64,000 nt of DNA from Euonymus europaeus (taxonomy: Eukaryota > Streptophyta > Magnoliopsida > Celastrales > Celastraceae): contig OY756970.1 of assembly GCA_963580455.1 (NCBI GenBank), positions 22,010,001-22,074,000 on the forward strand, in the 5' to 3' direction. Numbering within the stretch: the stretch's first letter is position 1; the number at the start of each line of letters is the position of its first letter. Of the stretch, positions 38,101 to 49,228 are shown piece after piece. Under the pieces are notes generated by a model that searched no databases, was not told the origin of the DNA, and saw only the letters and a program-made list of their open reading frames with translations. A program made the position numbers and the translations under genes.

Positions 38101-39295
38101 ACATGTCCTTTTTAGGTCTTCCTCTTCACTTCATACACAAATTCTCTCAATTCTTCTCACCCCCACACCGATATCTCTATATGGTACATACTCATATCAT
38201 CTTAAACCGTTTCCTCGCAATTTTTATACAATTGATGCTACTCCTACTTTAGAGCTAATTGCATAACTAGAAAACACGTAGACAAATAAATGCTACAGTC
38301 AACAAAAATCTTGTTAGCCCAGCAGTAAAGAAATTAACAAATACCTCAAACAACCAAGTCTGCAATTGAAGCTCATAAATAAACCTTTATAATCACTTAA
38401 AACTGCATGCACATATACTTGGTCATATTGACTTATATGCCCATTATTAATCATCCAAAAGTTACAGTGCTTCACTTCATGGAAATAAGTACATCTATAA
38501 CATAAGAAACGGCAGTTCACAGGGGGGATGCCGGGTTTTACAGCGGACCCGGCTGTAAATGCATTTTAAAAGTAAAAAAAATATTTTTTTTAAAAAAATT
38601 ATAAATATGATCTGATCGGAATTACGAGTTCAACGGTATATTGTTTGTGAAAAAAAAAATCAAATGAATCGTGAAAAAGAAACGACAATTCTAAACCGTT
38701 AAATATAAATCCAAAACATTTTATCTCAATTTTCAATGTCCATTTGATTTTTGTTTGGCACAAACAAAATACCGCTTGGACTCATAATTATATCAGACCA
38801 GATTTATAATTTTTTAAAAATAAAATCTTTTACACCGGGTCGCTGTAAAAATTTTACAGCAGACTCCGGCGTCCCGTTCACAGGCACTTACAAAGCGACA
38901 CAAGACACCAAAAACAAAAGTTAGAAACATGGTAATCAAAATGTCATATTGCTAAATGCTAACTAAAAGCTATTCGTTCAGCAAACTACAAACACTAGCT
39001 AACCTGGGAAACATAGCCAAAGTATTAGTCGAGTAAATGAAACACCAAGGAAGATACAATCGAACCCATAAAATAACATAGATATGAACATGTGTATGTA
39101 TTGGACACTTACAGAAACCGAAGCAGTTTGATAGTGGGGATTGGACGGAAAAGAATCGAAGGAGGCAATGTCGGGTTGGGAGAAGCCAACGCCGCCTTCG
39201 GAAGGAATTGATTCCCAAGTGGATGGAGAAAGCCATGGATCCTCCACCTTCAACCTCTCAAACAACGACGCGAAATTTGTCTCCCCGACTGCCAT
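29166..39295 (-). CDS. GCP6: Gamma-tubulin complex component 6 (Spc97/Spc98 family)
   Basis: Subunit of the gamma-tubulin ring complex that nucleates microtubules at the nuclear envelope and cortex. Fifteen exons: 39295-39113, 37912-37217, 36750-36544, 36454-36143, 35281-35190, 34889-34540, 34445-33719, 32774-32633, 32524-32365, 32224-32061, 31910-31825, 31427-31328, 30695-30634, 29705-29561, 29333-29166. They sum to 3594 bases (1197 aa), and all phases agree. The N terminus has LKVEDPWLSPSTWESIPS, and exons 2-4 form the GCP N-terminal grip domain. Exons 6-7 encode an acidic, serine-rich linker (SDLSECSSLSDSEV). Exons 8-15 form the GCP C-terminal domain (LRRYHFMEFADWADLF, LGLGYRVDWPVSIIL, QQYVQSQLSHVSW). 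The intron 6 acceptor (CCATCTGAG) is weak but is the only one that keeps frame. Assignment to GCP6 over GCP5 rests on the N terminus and long linker. Intron 1 holds a MITE, and a duplication spans the exon 14 acceptor. Confidence 0.92.
29701..30036. repeat. 168-bp tandem duplication over a GCP6 splice acceptor
   Basis: 29701-29868 is repeated at 29869-30036 with a few percent difference (both units start AACATCTGCCAAGGGTTTGC). On the minus strand each unit ends with CCCTTGGCAG followed by ATGTT. The acceptor of GCP6 exon 14 and its first five exon bases therefore exist twice. Confidence 0.9.
38524..38875. mobile_element. Mutator-type MITE in GCP6 intron 1 (352 bp)
   Basis: Perfect 9-bp duplication GTTCACAGG at 38515-38523 and 38876-38884. 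Left end GGGGATGCCGGGTTTTACAG; right end, reverse-complemented, GGGACGCCGGAGTCTGCTGT. The AT-rich interior has an inverted pair around TTCTAAACCGTTAAATATAA. It lies inside an intron and does not affect GCP6 coding. Confidence 0.8.
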
Positions 39296-40312
39296 ATTAT
39301 TCTGCTTGAATCTACACAACCGCTTACAGTGCAACTAGTACCGGTTTCTTCAGATAAGTTCTCCCCCTACTTCTGATCCCTCGAAAAGAATGTGCAACAC
39401 GAAACCAGAGTCTACAGACCGCCAAGATAATTCAAAGGATTTATAAACCCTAGATATCAACTTTATTCCTCCTAAAAGAATGTGCGAAAATTGAATGAGT
39501 ACAGGAATGGATACTTATTATAATGATATGTCCAATGGGAATATTTTTGGCTTTGACGGTATTCCTGATTGCTAATTGTACCGGTTTCTTCCAATGAGTT
39601 CTCCTGACTTTGATCCATAGACGGTAAGAATTCGAAACTGCAAACCACAGCCGGCGTGAATCTGAATCTGAATTTGCAAACCCCGGCCCGCCCAGCCCAT
39701 AAATACGAGATTCGGTGACATGCTTTTCTAACGGGACGGGAAACTCGGCGACTTGGCGTGCCTTTAACGCAAACGAGAAGCTCTCTTTTAGTAATGGGCT
39801 TATGACCCCCCAACAATCTCGGCCCGTAAAGCCCGTAACACCTTCGGGCCTTGTTATTTGTTGACTGGCAAGTGGCAAGTGGCAACTAGTGGCCTAGTGG
39901 GTACTGGCCTACTGGGTAGTGGTAAGTAGAAGCGAGAAGAAGAAGTGAGATAAGACGCAGGCCCACCCCACTACAAAAACCCAAGCCCAAACTGTTGATT
40001 ACAAGGCAAATTGGTTCTTGTCCTTGAAGAAAGAATTTTTCTGTTCGACTCTACATGAAGCAACCATCTGTACATCACAAGCATTTTTCCAAGTCATTCA
40101 AAGAAACTTGGAAAGAATAACTATGAACAAAGAAACACAAGCCCAAACGAAGTGTAGAAAGAATGAGAATCATGGAAACACAAGGAAAACAAAACTCCTA
40201 TATCAAATTTCATTGGTGTATATACAAACCAACGAAGAGAAGAGCTTTCAACCAGGCAATAATATCAAATTGACCAGGAAGAGAAGAAAAAAGAGAAATA
40301 GAAGGCTAAGTT
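39296..40312. other. Divergent intergenic region between GCP6 and the first RTM2-like gene
   Basis: No gene supported. A diverged direct repeat is visible: TACCGGTTTCTTC followed by a GAGTTCTCC-like segment at about 39340 and again at about 39580. The region upstream of GCP6 was therefore partly duplicated in the past. It must carry both promoters; no clear TATA box seen. Confidence 0.5.
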
Positions 40313-41358
40313 ATGGCTGCTAAACAAAGGCCCATTGCTGATCCTGTGTACGAAAGTTTCGAACCATCCACCGAATGGGTTCCAGAAACTGCAGATGATG
40401 TTTTGCTGGTCTTTCTACCAGGTTTGTCGTCGATTTCTAACAAAATGTTCATGATAAAATTCAACTTCCGTGCAAAAGACTCTCGTTTCATTTCTGCATT
40501 GCAGGGAGATTGGTTCTGTCGGAACAATATTAATTTCAATATGTACTGGATTGTATTACAGGTTTCAAAAAGGAGCAAGTTAAGGTTCAAGTTACTTCAA
40601 CAAGGAAACTGAGAATCTCCGGGGAACGCCCGATTGGGAACAACAAACGGAGCCGATTCACGAAGGAACTGGAGATTCCTTCCAACTGTAACACCAATGA
40701 AACAAGTGCAACATTTCAGAAGGGTACACTTTCTATCAGACTCCCTAGAAACATAGCCCCTGGACAAACACAAAAACCAACAGCGGATGCACCAAAGCCA
40801 CAAGACCAGTTACCAAAACAAGATATAAAGTCAAAGCCTCCAATTCCTCAAAAGCCACTGCAAGAGAAGGGGCAGCCACCACGAGAATCAGTTCCAAAGC
40901 CTCAAAAGCCACCGCAAGAAAAGGCGCAGCCACCGCGAGAATCAGTTCCAAAGCATCATAAGCCACTGCAAGAATCAGTTCTGAAGAAGGAAGAAGAGAC
41001 TGTTGTTGAAGAAGCTGTTCCGAAAACTAGCACTGACAAACCCAAATTTGAAAACAATGTTCCAAAGAAGGAAGCGGAGGAGGAGAAGGAATCACCAGGT
41101 GATCATGAGAAGAACAAAAGAAGTGATGCTGATTCGATCAACAACATTCCTGCAAAGATTGACAAGCCTTCATTAGCACACAAGTTTAAGCAGGATCTTG
41201 GTGGGTTGATGGTGGAGATGAAGCAGCCAAAGAAGCAGATGAATTTGGCGGTGGTTTTGCTGGTGATTGTGGTGATTGTGCTGTCTGCAAAAAGTGCACT
41301 AAGGTCCTTAGTGAAATTTAACAAAACTGAAACTAGTTCTTCTGATTATCAAGCTTAG
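40313..41358 (+). CDS. HSP20-like protein, RTM2 type, with C-terminal membrane anchor
   Basis: Resembles inactive protein RESTRICTED TEV MOVEMENT 2, a plant family with an alpha-crystallin domain and a membrane tail. Arabidopsis RTM2 restricts long-distance movement of a potyvirus, but most relatives have no known role. Two exons, 40313-40421 and 40562-41358, encode 301 aa; the intron sits after FLPG, as usual for the family. Residues about 15-105 form the HSP20 domain (YESFEPSTEWVP, KVQVTSTRKLRISGERP, FQKGTLSIRLPR). The middle has near-repeats of PLQEKGQPPRESVPK and then KE-rich sequence. A hydrophobic helix (NLAVVLLVIVVIVL) lies near the C terminus, followed by a short basic tail. The next gene is a shorter paralogue in tandem. 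The anchor suggests a membrane (ER or plasmodesmal) location, by inference. Confidence 0.88.
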
Positions 41359-41849
41359 AATATGCATCACATTATTCACATGTAATAAAGGAATCTGAAA
41401 GTTTTATATGAATTGAAATGTTATCAGCATCAGCATAGTGGATTGGACCCATAAACTAGTGGATTGATGTAAACTTGAATCGGGATCAGCACCATGATTA
41501 TTTTGTCTCATAATTAATCTTCATCATAACAATTCATGCTATAAATTTGGAAAAGTAACAATTTATTTCATTGCAGATCCCACACAGTTTTCGATAATGA
41601 AAATTATGAAGGAGTCGAATTATTATGAGTTTTCTATTCTAAACCCGAACTTGACGTTGGCAATTTATGCAAATTATGTGTCATAATTAATCCACATGAT
41701 TCATGAGATCAAGATTTTTAAAAACTAGAAATGCAAATGAAATCACCAAGAAAATGTTGCATTTGTGCGTCTATATAAATTGCAGACACATAGTTTTGAA
41801 ACAAACCAAAGGGAGCTGATTGTAACAAAGAAAATCTATCCAGGAAAAG
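41359..41849. other. Spacer and promoter between the two RTM2-like genes
   Basis: Presumed 3' UTR of the first gene and the promoter and leader of the second. No other gene. Confidence 0.5.
41771..41780 (+). promoter_or_regulatory. TATA box of the second RTM2-like gene
   Basis: CTATATAAAT about 75 bases before the ATG at 41850, consistent with a short 5' leader. Confidence 0.65.
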
Positions 41850-42436
41850 ATGAACAAAAAGGATGCAAATCGCGACTACGAAGACTTCGAACCAGCCATC
41901 GAAACAGTACTAGGAGCTGAAAGTACTGATTCTATGATGTTGCATTTTCCAGGTTTTTCCCATTCTATTTCTTGCAAATCAATTAATGGAGTAAATAGCA
42001 CATTCGATGATAATTAATTTAATATTGATAAACTGAGTTTTGGTTGGACTGTTTTACAGGTTTCAAGGGAAGGTATGAAGTTAAGCTAAGCTATGATAAT
42101 GAAAAGCATATCATAAGGATCACCACAGAACGCCCGATCAACGGCAAAAAATGGAGCCTTGTAAACAGGGAGATTCAGTTTCCAACTGAGGATGACATGC
42201 GTAATGCCAAACCAAGATATAAGAACACAATTCTTTATCTCCAGTACCCAAAAGTAGTCACAACTCCACCCCCAGAAACAGATCCCCAAAACCCACCGGC
42301 AGAACCACCTACAGAGGATAATGAACAAGTAAAGCCACAACCAGAAGCTCCAGAATGCAAGAAAGCAGAGGTTACTGATCATGAAGATAATGGCACTGGA
42401 AAACCAGATCAAGCTGGGTCCTGCACAATACTATGA
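41850..42436 (+). CDS. HSP20-like protein, RTM2 type, ending in a CaaX-type box
   Basis: Tandem paralogue of the preceding gene. Two exons, 41850-41952 and 42060-42436, encode 159 aa, with the intron at the same place (HFPG|F). The N-terminal two-thirds is the HSP20 domain (YEDFEPAIETVLG, KGRYEVKLSYDNEKH, IRITTERPI, NTILYLQYPK). A proline- and glutamate-rich tail follows (PPPETDPQNPPAEPP). In place of the transmembrane helix of its neighbour it ends GSCTIL-stop, a Cys-aliphatic-aliphatic-Leu arrangement favoured by protein geranylgeranyltransferase I. If used, the protein would be held at membranes by a lipid, not a helix. The domain call is solid; prenylation is inferred from the motif alone. 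Confidence 0.85.
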
Positions 42437-42660
42437 ATGTGTATGTGTGTGCGCGCGACATGAGAAATAAAATCACTTTGGGTTTGGATTAAACTCAACC
42501 TGCCATGGATATTGGGTCTTGAGGATCTCTTATTGGTTTGAATCTATCGGGGATTACTACTTTGCCTTTTGTATTGTATTGTTTTGCAGTGTACATGCAT
42601 TTCCTTCCAAAATTGTTATCGCAAAGTGTCATTTGTTTTAAATTTATGAATTATATGCTC

Positions 42661-42780
42661 TCCGTTTGTTTCAGAGTATAAGCTAACTTATACTCTGTCT
42701 CCATGCATACTCTCATACACTCTCAGCTTTTACGTTTTACGAGAGCTTATACTCTATCAACATACTCTGATTCAAACGGA
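42661..42780. mobile_element. MITE, full copy of the TCCGTTTG...CAGAGTAT family (120 bp)
   Basis: Begins TCCGTTTGTTTCAGAGTAT and ends with its inverted counterpart ATACTCTGATTCAAACGGA. It has subterminal TATACTCT/AGAGTATA inversions. Related copies are at 10783-10896 and, as a half, at 44557-44600. Target duplication not clear. Confidence 0.75.
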
Positions 42781-43056
42781 CGTATGGCGTCTAATTTTTT
42801 TTGGGTAAAATTGTAGTTAGGTCTAGTTTATGAGATTTATTAGAAGTGAGATCACTCGTTTAAACTTATTTATAATCAAATCTAGTTATTATATTTTTTC
42901 GTAATTAGTTTGACTTTTATTTGTTGGATTCGTGACAAAATTGATGACTTTTAAGAAAAGTACATATTAAATAAAGAAAATTTAATTTAGAAAAATATAT
43001 TAATTTTTCTCTTCTAATTAATTATTTTATTACCTTAATCAATATGCTGAGCATAT

Positions 43057-43363
43057 ACGAGTCCATTAGGGTTTAGCGAATTCGTTTTCCTTATAGTTTA
43101 ACACTTATTGAGATTACAGGATGAAAATCCGATACACGAGTCCGTTAGGGGTTAATAAATTTGTTTCCCCTAAGACTTAACACTTATTGATTAGATTACA
43201 ACAAGGAAATACGATGCACGAGTCTGTTAAGATTTAGCAAATTCGTTCTCCTTAGGGTTTAACAATTGTCGTTTAGGTAACAATATGAAAATACGGTACC
43301 CGAGTCCGTTAGAGTTTAGCGAATTCGTTTCTCTTAGAATTTAACACTTATTATTTAGGTTAG
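43057..43363. repeat. Tandem repeat, about 80-bp period, nearly four copies
   Basis: Units start at about 43057, 43136, 43218 and 43300. The shared core is CGAGTCCGTTAGGGTTTAGC, then GAATTCGTT, CCTTAGGGTTTAACA and TGAAAATACG. Each unit carries one or two plant-telomere-like TTAGGGTTTA words, some mutated. Confidence 0.8.
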
Positions 43364-44137
43364 TGAAAAAAATATTACATAACATGATAGCATATATACT
43401 AATTAAATCATTTTTGAAAAATAATGTGATTAAAATATACGTTAAAAACTATCGATGATAGATCTTATTAGCGAGAGTTCTACATGCTGAGTTTGAATAT
43501 GTAATTTTTAAAAAAAATTATCATGTATTTTGGAAGATAAAACATTTTAAAATTTTGTTTATATATATACATAAAAGTCGCAATTAATTGAACTCCATTT
43601 AAAAAAAAATTTATAGATAGACTTAAACATTAAAAATTAATAAAAATAGATCTCCCTACAATTCCTCTTCTTTTTTTTTTCTTTTTTTTTTAATTTGTCG
43701 TGGCCCCTTCTATTAAAGTATCCTGGGTCCGATTGGGCCTACGGTCTGCCGCCTTAGAAAGAAAGCGGTATCTATTTTTGGGCTGGGTCCAAAATTGAGT
43801 TTGGTCTAGACTCCTGCAGTTCTGTAGTTTGAACACGTCAAGTATCCCTATTCCCGCCTATGTAGTAAGCAAGAAGGAAGAATGAAAGGCTATGCTGATA
43901 CCAAGAAAAACAAAACAAGAAAATGTACACAGAAAACAAGGATTAAGATGACAGAACGGCCTCATAAAAAACAAAATTTATAGGAAACCCCAGCAAGAAA
44001 ATCCACATTAATAATACATCATAATTATTTCCTAAAAGAAAAGAAAGAAAGAAGAAAAATGGAGACAAGGACTTGCTCTCAACAAAATGCTGAACGTTGC
44101 TAGGGCTTAAAATCTTTTTCACAAATGTGCGACGGAC

Positions 44138-44178
44138 TCACTTGGCATTTGACACCCTCCGTCACTTGGCATTTGACA
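44138..44178. repeat. 17-bp duplication at the stop codon of the first methionine synthase gene
   Basis: TCACTTGGCATTTGACA occurs at 44138-44154 and 44162-44178, separated by 7 bases. On the minus strand this is the last codons plus TGA, repeated just past the real stop. The paralogue at 53532 has one copy only. Confidence 0.9.
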
Positions 44179-47100
44179 ACTGGGTGCGCAGGAGCTTCGC
44201 AGCAGCAACCATATTGCTGAGGGCAGGGTTAACTTCAGCATACTTGCGCGTCTTCAGGCCACAATCGGGGTTCACCCACAGGATGTTGCTTTCAAGTACT
44301 TGAAGCATCTTGTTGATACGGTCCGCAATTTCCTCAGTGGATGGGATCCTAGGTGAGTGGATGTCATACACACCAGGACCAATGCCAGCACCATACTTCA
44401 CTCCCTCTCGGAAGACGGAGAGAAGCTTCTCATCTGACCTGGAGTTCTCAATGGTGATAACATCAGCGTCCATGTCAATAATTGAGTGGATGATATCGTT
44501 GAAGTGTGAGTAGCACATGTGGGTGTGAATCTGCCCAAGACATCAACATAAAAAGGGTGCGTTTGGATGAGAGTATGTCTGACAGCGTATCGACAACATT
44601 CGTTAAAATAAATTATGACACTACAACCACACATAATTTGATGATAAATCACAAACAATTATTCTAGCAAAAAGATGCCGCACAACACCTTTCCCGGAAA
44701 GAAAAGGCACCACAGAATTGTGAAAAACTCTCGACAAGCAAATGAACTGTTTTTCTCAGCATGGCATGCTTGCCATAAATTTTGTTGAAAAAGTGCGGAA
44801 CAGACTGAACATCACTATAAACTAAAAGACGGGGAAAATGACATACCTGGGTAGTGTCTTTCACACCGCAATTAGTAATCCTGAAGGAATGAACAGCCCA
44901 GTCCAAGTAGAAAGCCTGCTCTGACTTCCTAAGGGGCAAACCCTCTCTTAAGGCAGCCTCGTCAATCTGGATAACAGTGACACCAGCTTTCTCAAGATCC
45001 TCAACCTCATCCTTGATGGCCAAAGCAATTTGATAGCAGGTCTCATGCCTAACAAGGGTTAGTAAAGTTAAACCTCATGACAACCCAGCTAATTACCAAT
45101 GCGAATAACTAAGTTGGAACAATTCTTACCTGGGCTGATCATTTCTAACGAAGGACCAGTTCAAAATTGTAACAGGACCAGTTAGCATACCCTTCATTGG
45201 TCGCTTGGTCATGCTCTGAGCCATTGAAGACCAGAAGACAGTCATGGCCTTGGGGCGGCTCACATCACCATATATGATAGGAGGCTTGACACATCGAGAC
45301 CCATAAGATTGGACCCACCCATTGGCAGAGAAGGCAAACCCAGATAATTGTTCCCCAAAGTACTCAACCATGTCATTCCTCTGCACTCCAAATTTTGTTG
45401 GCATCAATGAGATATTCATAACCTTACATACACAAAGTACCACCTGGCTGAAGATAAAAACAATTGCATTTAAGATGAAAGCTCACCTCTGGTTCACCGT
45501 GCACCAAAACATCAATGTCTAGCTCTTCCTGGAGTTTGACAACTTTTTCTATTTCTGCCCTGATGGCCCTGACGTAATCATCCTCAGATATCCTAAAATG
45601 ATAGCAGCAAAACCAATTTTATAATCGAGAAAAAAATAAAATTCAGAAAGTGGGATCAGAACAAAATGATAATGCTGGCATACTCACTTCTTAGCCTTGT
45701 ATTCACGGCGCACCCTTCTTAGGTCCATAGTCTGAGGAAAGGATCCAATGGTAGTGGTGGGAAGCATGGGAAGGTTCAACTTCTTCTGCTGTGCATCCAG
45801 TCTCGTACTAACATTGGTGGCCCGGCGATGGTCGGATCCCTTCAAAGCAGAAGCCTGAACACGAGAGAACAACACCATATGTAAGGACCAAGGTTGCCAA
45901 TGCAGCCATTTTTAGAGTGGTAAAATACTAAGATTTTAGAAAAAACAAACACTTACAGCCTTTTGAACACCCTCATTTGTCACCCTCGGGGAGGATTTCC
46001 TTGAAACCTGAGCCTCAGCATTAGAAGAAAAGAACACCTGAAGAATCAAAAATTGAAAAGAGAGAGCCATTATTTATACAAATTCTGTTAGACTGTCTAA
46101 CTCCTATTATTGAAAAAATTCCTTCAATGCTGGAAACCTGAACAAGTTTTTTTCTGGATACAAAGGATATCAAGACCTTTAATTTAATGCCAACAAAAAG
46201 TTAGTTATCAACGGCCTTTGTTACATCAATGTAAAATTAATATTTGTGACTAATGGCCTGTGGAAGAAACCGGGCTGGCCGGTGCGTAGGCCATAGGATG
46301 GGCTATTTGTTTAACCAATGTACCAAGAGGTAAAGCATAATACCCGAATCCTGAGATAACTCCTCTCAATTACCACTTTTAACAAGGTAGGCACCCACGT
46401 TCACTTAAAGTTCCAGAAAAGATGTAAAGGTTGGGTTATCATAGTAAATTGGTATACAAAGAGCTGTCACAACTCACAATACAGAAAATGACATCTGTAA
46501 TTCTGTCTACAAAAACTTACTTGCAAATACCAAGATCAACAGAATGGCTAAAGTTTTCTAAAAACCAATTATCAATTAAGAAATTTTTAATAACAAAAAA
46601 AAACTATCAAATAGCAAATTATCACATCATTCATTCACTTTTATACCAATAATAGTTTTAACAGCACAATAATAACAGCACCAGATAACATAAAGAGAAA
46701 AAGGCACCTCATCCTTTTGTCCAGCCAGTGCTTTCGCCAATGCATTTACTTCGACTATTTTCTGTGCTGCAAAAGCAAGCCATGACTTGATTTCGTTGTC
46801 CAACTTAGTTTCGTTCACAAGATCAACCGCAGTGTGGAGTAGCGAGCATGAGGTAGAGACAACAAGCTTGTCTGAAGAAGAAAAATATAAGACAATTTCA
46901 ATAAATTAAAAGAGGCAAAATAGAAATCACCAAAACAATTCATACCTTTTCCAACAATTTCCTCAAGAACCTGCAAGTCACTGAGGGAAGACGAGAGATC
47001 ATTAGCCCAGATATTTCTTCCATCAACTACTCCGGCAAACAGGTACTTTCCAGAAGGAAATCCTCCCTTAATCAGTTCAAGTGTCTTTGTTCCACGGACC

Positions 47101-48204
47101 AAGTCAAACCCAAACCCGGTAGCACCTTTCAAAGAGGTAAGGGTCTTGAATGCCTCAGTGGGCACATCAGCGAAATATGTCTCAACCAGAACATTCAAAC
47201 CAGATAAAGATGACTCTAGCTCAGAATAGGCCTCGGTAAATGCATGCAATTGGTGAGGCTCAAGATCCTTAACAAGGGTTGGTTCATCAAATTGTATCCA
47301 GGTTGCTCCAGCCGCTTTTAGTTCCGAAACAACTTCCCTGGAAAAAAATTATTCATTAGAGGAAATTTTTCAATAGAAAATATATGTCATTACACATAAT
47401 CATTGGCTATATCCCAGAAAGACATCCAAAAATGATAAATCAAGTACTTACTTGTAGACAGGTAGAATTTTGCCAATTAGAGAAAGAAGAGAGAAGGATT
47501 TCTCCACACCCTTTGCTGGTTTTGACAACAACAAGTAGGACATGGGACCAACAAGGACAGGGACGGTATCAATACCCAGCTGTTCCACAGAAAATTACAG
47601 AAAACATCAGCAAACAAGGAGAGAAAAAAATAGTTAGAAAAAAGAAGATCCAGCAAACTCACAGATTTAGCTTCCTTGTATTCATCTACAGCCTTGTGAG
47701 AGGCGTACAAAAACTTGACATCAGGCCCCAATTCTGGGACAATGTAGTGGCTGTCCAAAAACAAATAAATAACATTCATGTCGCAATAGAGCAATCACAA
47801 ACACTAGCCAAAACCACTGACATGGTTAAACACAGAGAGACTTTCATCACTTACTAGTTGGTGTCAAACCACTTGGTCATTTCCATGGCTGGAACAGAGG
47901 CATTACCTCTGGCCATGGAGAAGTAGGTATCAAATCCAATCTCATTGCCGTTCCAGTCATATCTAGCAGGAACTGCTCCAAGCATTGCCGTGGTATCCAA
48001 GATCTGATCATAGTATGAGAAGGTGTTGCTAGGAATGTATTTGATTCCAGCTTCAGCCATCTCCTTCCAGATGGATGACCTGAGATCCGCTGCCACCTTC
48101 TGCAAGTCTTCAGCACTGCTCTTGCCATCCCAGAAGGATTCCAAAGCAAACTTGAGCTCTCTCTTTGGCCCCATGCGAGGGTAACCAACAATGTGGGATG
48201 CCAT
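44162..48204 (-). CDS. Cobalamin-independent methionine synthase, copy 1
   Basis: 5-methyltetrahydropteroyltriglutamate-homocysteine methyltransferase (MetE type); transfers the folate methyl group to homocysteine to make methionine, probably in the cytosol because no transit peptide is seen. Eleven exons: 48204-47855, 47750-47663, 47579-47452, 47337-46946, 46871-46708, 46037-45957, 45854-45688, 45592-45487, 45380-45130, 45048-44847, 44530-44162. They sum to 2298 bases, exactly 765 aa, the family length. Motifs: [20 protein letters not shown] at the start, [10 protein letters not shown] opening the C-terminal barrel, [22 protein letters not shown], and zinc ligands in [11 protein letters not shown] and [10 protein letters not shown] 5' UTR intron probably runs from 49084 to 48209. 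The tandem paralogue lies 5.3 kb to the right. Intron 10 contains a partial MITE absent from the paralogue. Confidence 0.97.
44557..44600. mobile_element. Partial MITE in intron 10 of methionine synthase copy 1
   Basis: GTGCGTTTGGATGAGAGTAT and the bases after it match one end of the 10783 and 42661 repeats. Only about 45 bases are present. The matching intron of copy 2 lacks it, while sequence to either side is alignable. Confidence 0.6.
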
Positions 48205-49220
48205 TGTTCTGTTCCATTAAACACCACAAAGCAGAGCTCAATTCCTTATACAAAGGTGAGAAAAAATAAAGCACGTAAAACTACATTTGCAAAGGAAGCT
48301 TGATAGAAATCTTTTCAATGACAAAAAGCATTTGCAGCTCAAGACAAAGCGCAGTTGAAGAGAAACCATCCAATAAACAAAAGCAAATCGCCAACGGCTA
48401 CAGGAACTTCTAACGTGCAAATACAAACAAAAACTAGCAAATCCAATTGAGAATCCCAATCAGTATTCAATTCTTTAGCTAGATTTTCACTCTTTAATGT
48501 TAGTGCCTGGACTAATGATACAGTGAATAATTCACACAAAATGTTAATAAATGGTGTTCCTATGTTAAGGCGAAACTAACTTAGAATCAAGTTGGTCATA
48601 GACAATGAGGAGAAATCAAAACGTTATAGAGAGGAGAGATCACAGAAAACTAGAGATCCAAACAAACTGAATCGTGATGGAACCACTGCATCCATGAATT
48701 GTTCGCAAGAATCCAAAAACAATCCAATCCGAAGTTCCGAACCACGTATATACAAAGGACCAGACCACAAAATTACCCTAACTACGTAAAAAACCTCCTC
48801 AGTTCAGATCCGGATTAACATGAACTCGGAATCCAGAATTCAATTCAAATTCTAGAAAAGAGAATCAAAGCAGACGCTAGCCGTAGAATCTCAAGTACTT
48901 GTCGTCAATAACGATTTCTATTTAATTTCGATTCATGAAGAATAACAACATGGAACACAACTAAAAGGCGACATCACGACCTCTGAATCAGATCTAAAAA
49001 AGCTTTCGAGGATTGCAGTGAGACCATGACCATCAATCGGATTCAATACAATACAGAGACAGAGAAAATGTAAATGAATGTTACCTGAAATTACCCGAAC
49101 GAAGGAAGGAGAAGCGAAGTACAGAGAGACGTTGAGTGGAGAAAGAGATAAAAAGAGAGGCAACTGGTCTAAATCCAAGAGAAGTGGACGGCGCGAGTTT
49201 GTGTAGGGAGACTCGGCTCA

Positions 49221-49228
49221 TTTATATC
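49221..49228 (-). promoter_or_regulatory. TATA box and conserved core promoter, methionine synthase copy 1
   Basis: GATATAAA on the minus strand. The block between it and the leader (49181-49220, with GGACGGCGCGAGTTTGTGTA on the plus strand) is nearly identical to 58463-58502 upstream of copy 2, marking the shared core promoter and start region. Confidence 0.65.

Larger units (their letters stand above)
42437..44137. other. Intergenic region with MITE and tandem repeat
   Basis: No gene supported. It holds the MITE at 42661-42780 and the ~80-bp tandem repeat at 43057-43363. AT-rich sequence follows, then the presumed 3' UTR of the methionine synthase gene. Confidence 0.5.

Noticed and set aside
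39450..39885. Two overlapping minus-strand frames of about 140 codons upstream of GCP6
   Set aside because: No family resemblance; they sit in a partly duplicated upstream region and begin from non-ATG codons or lack context.
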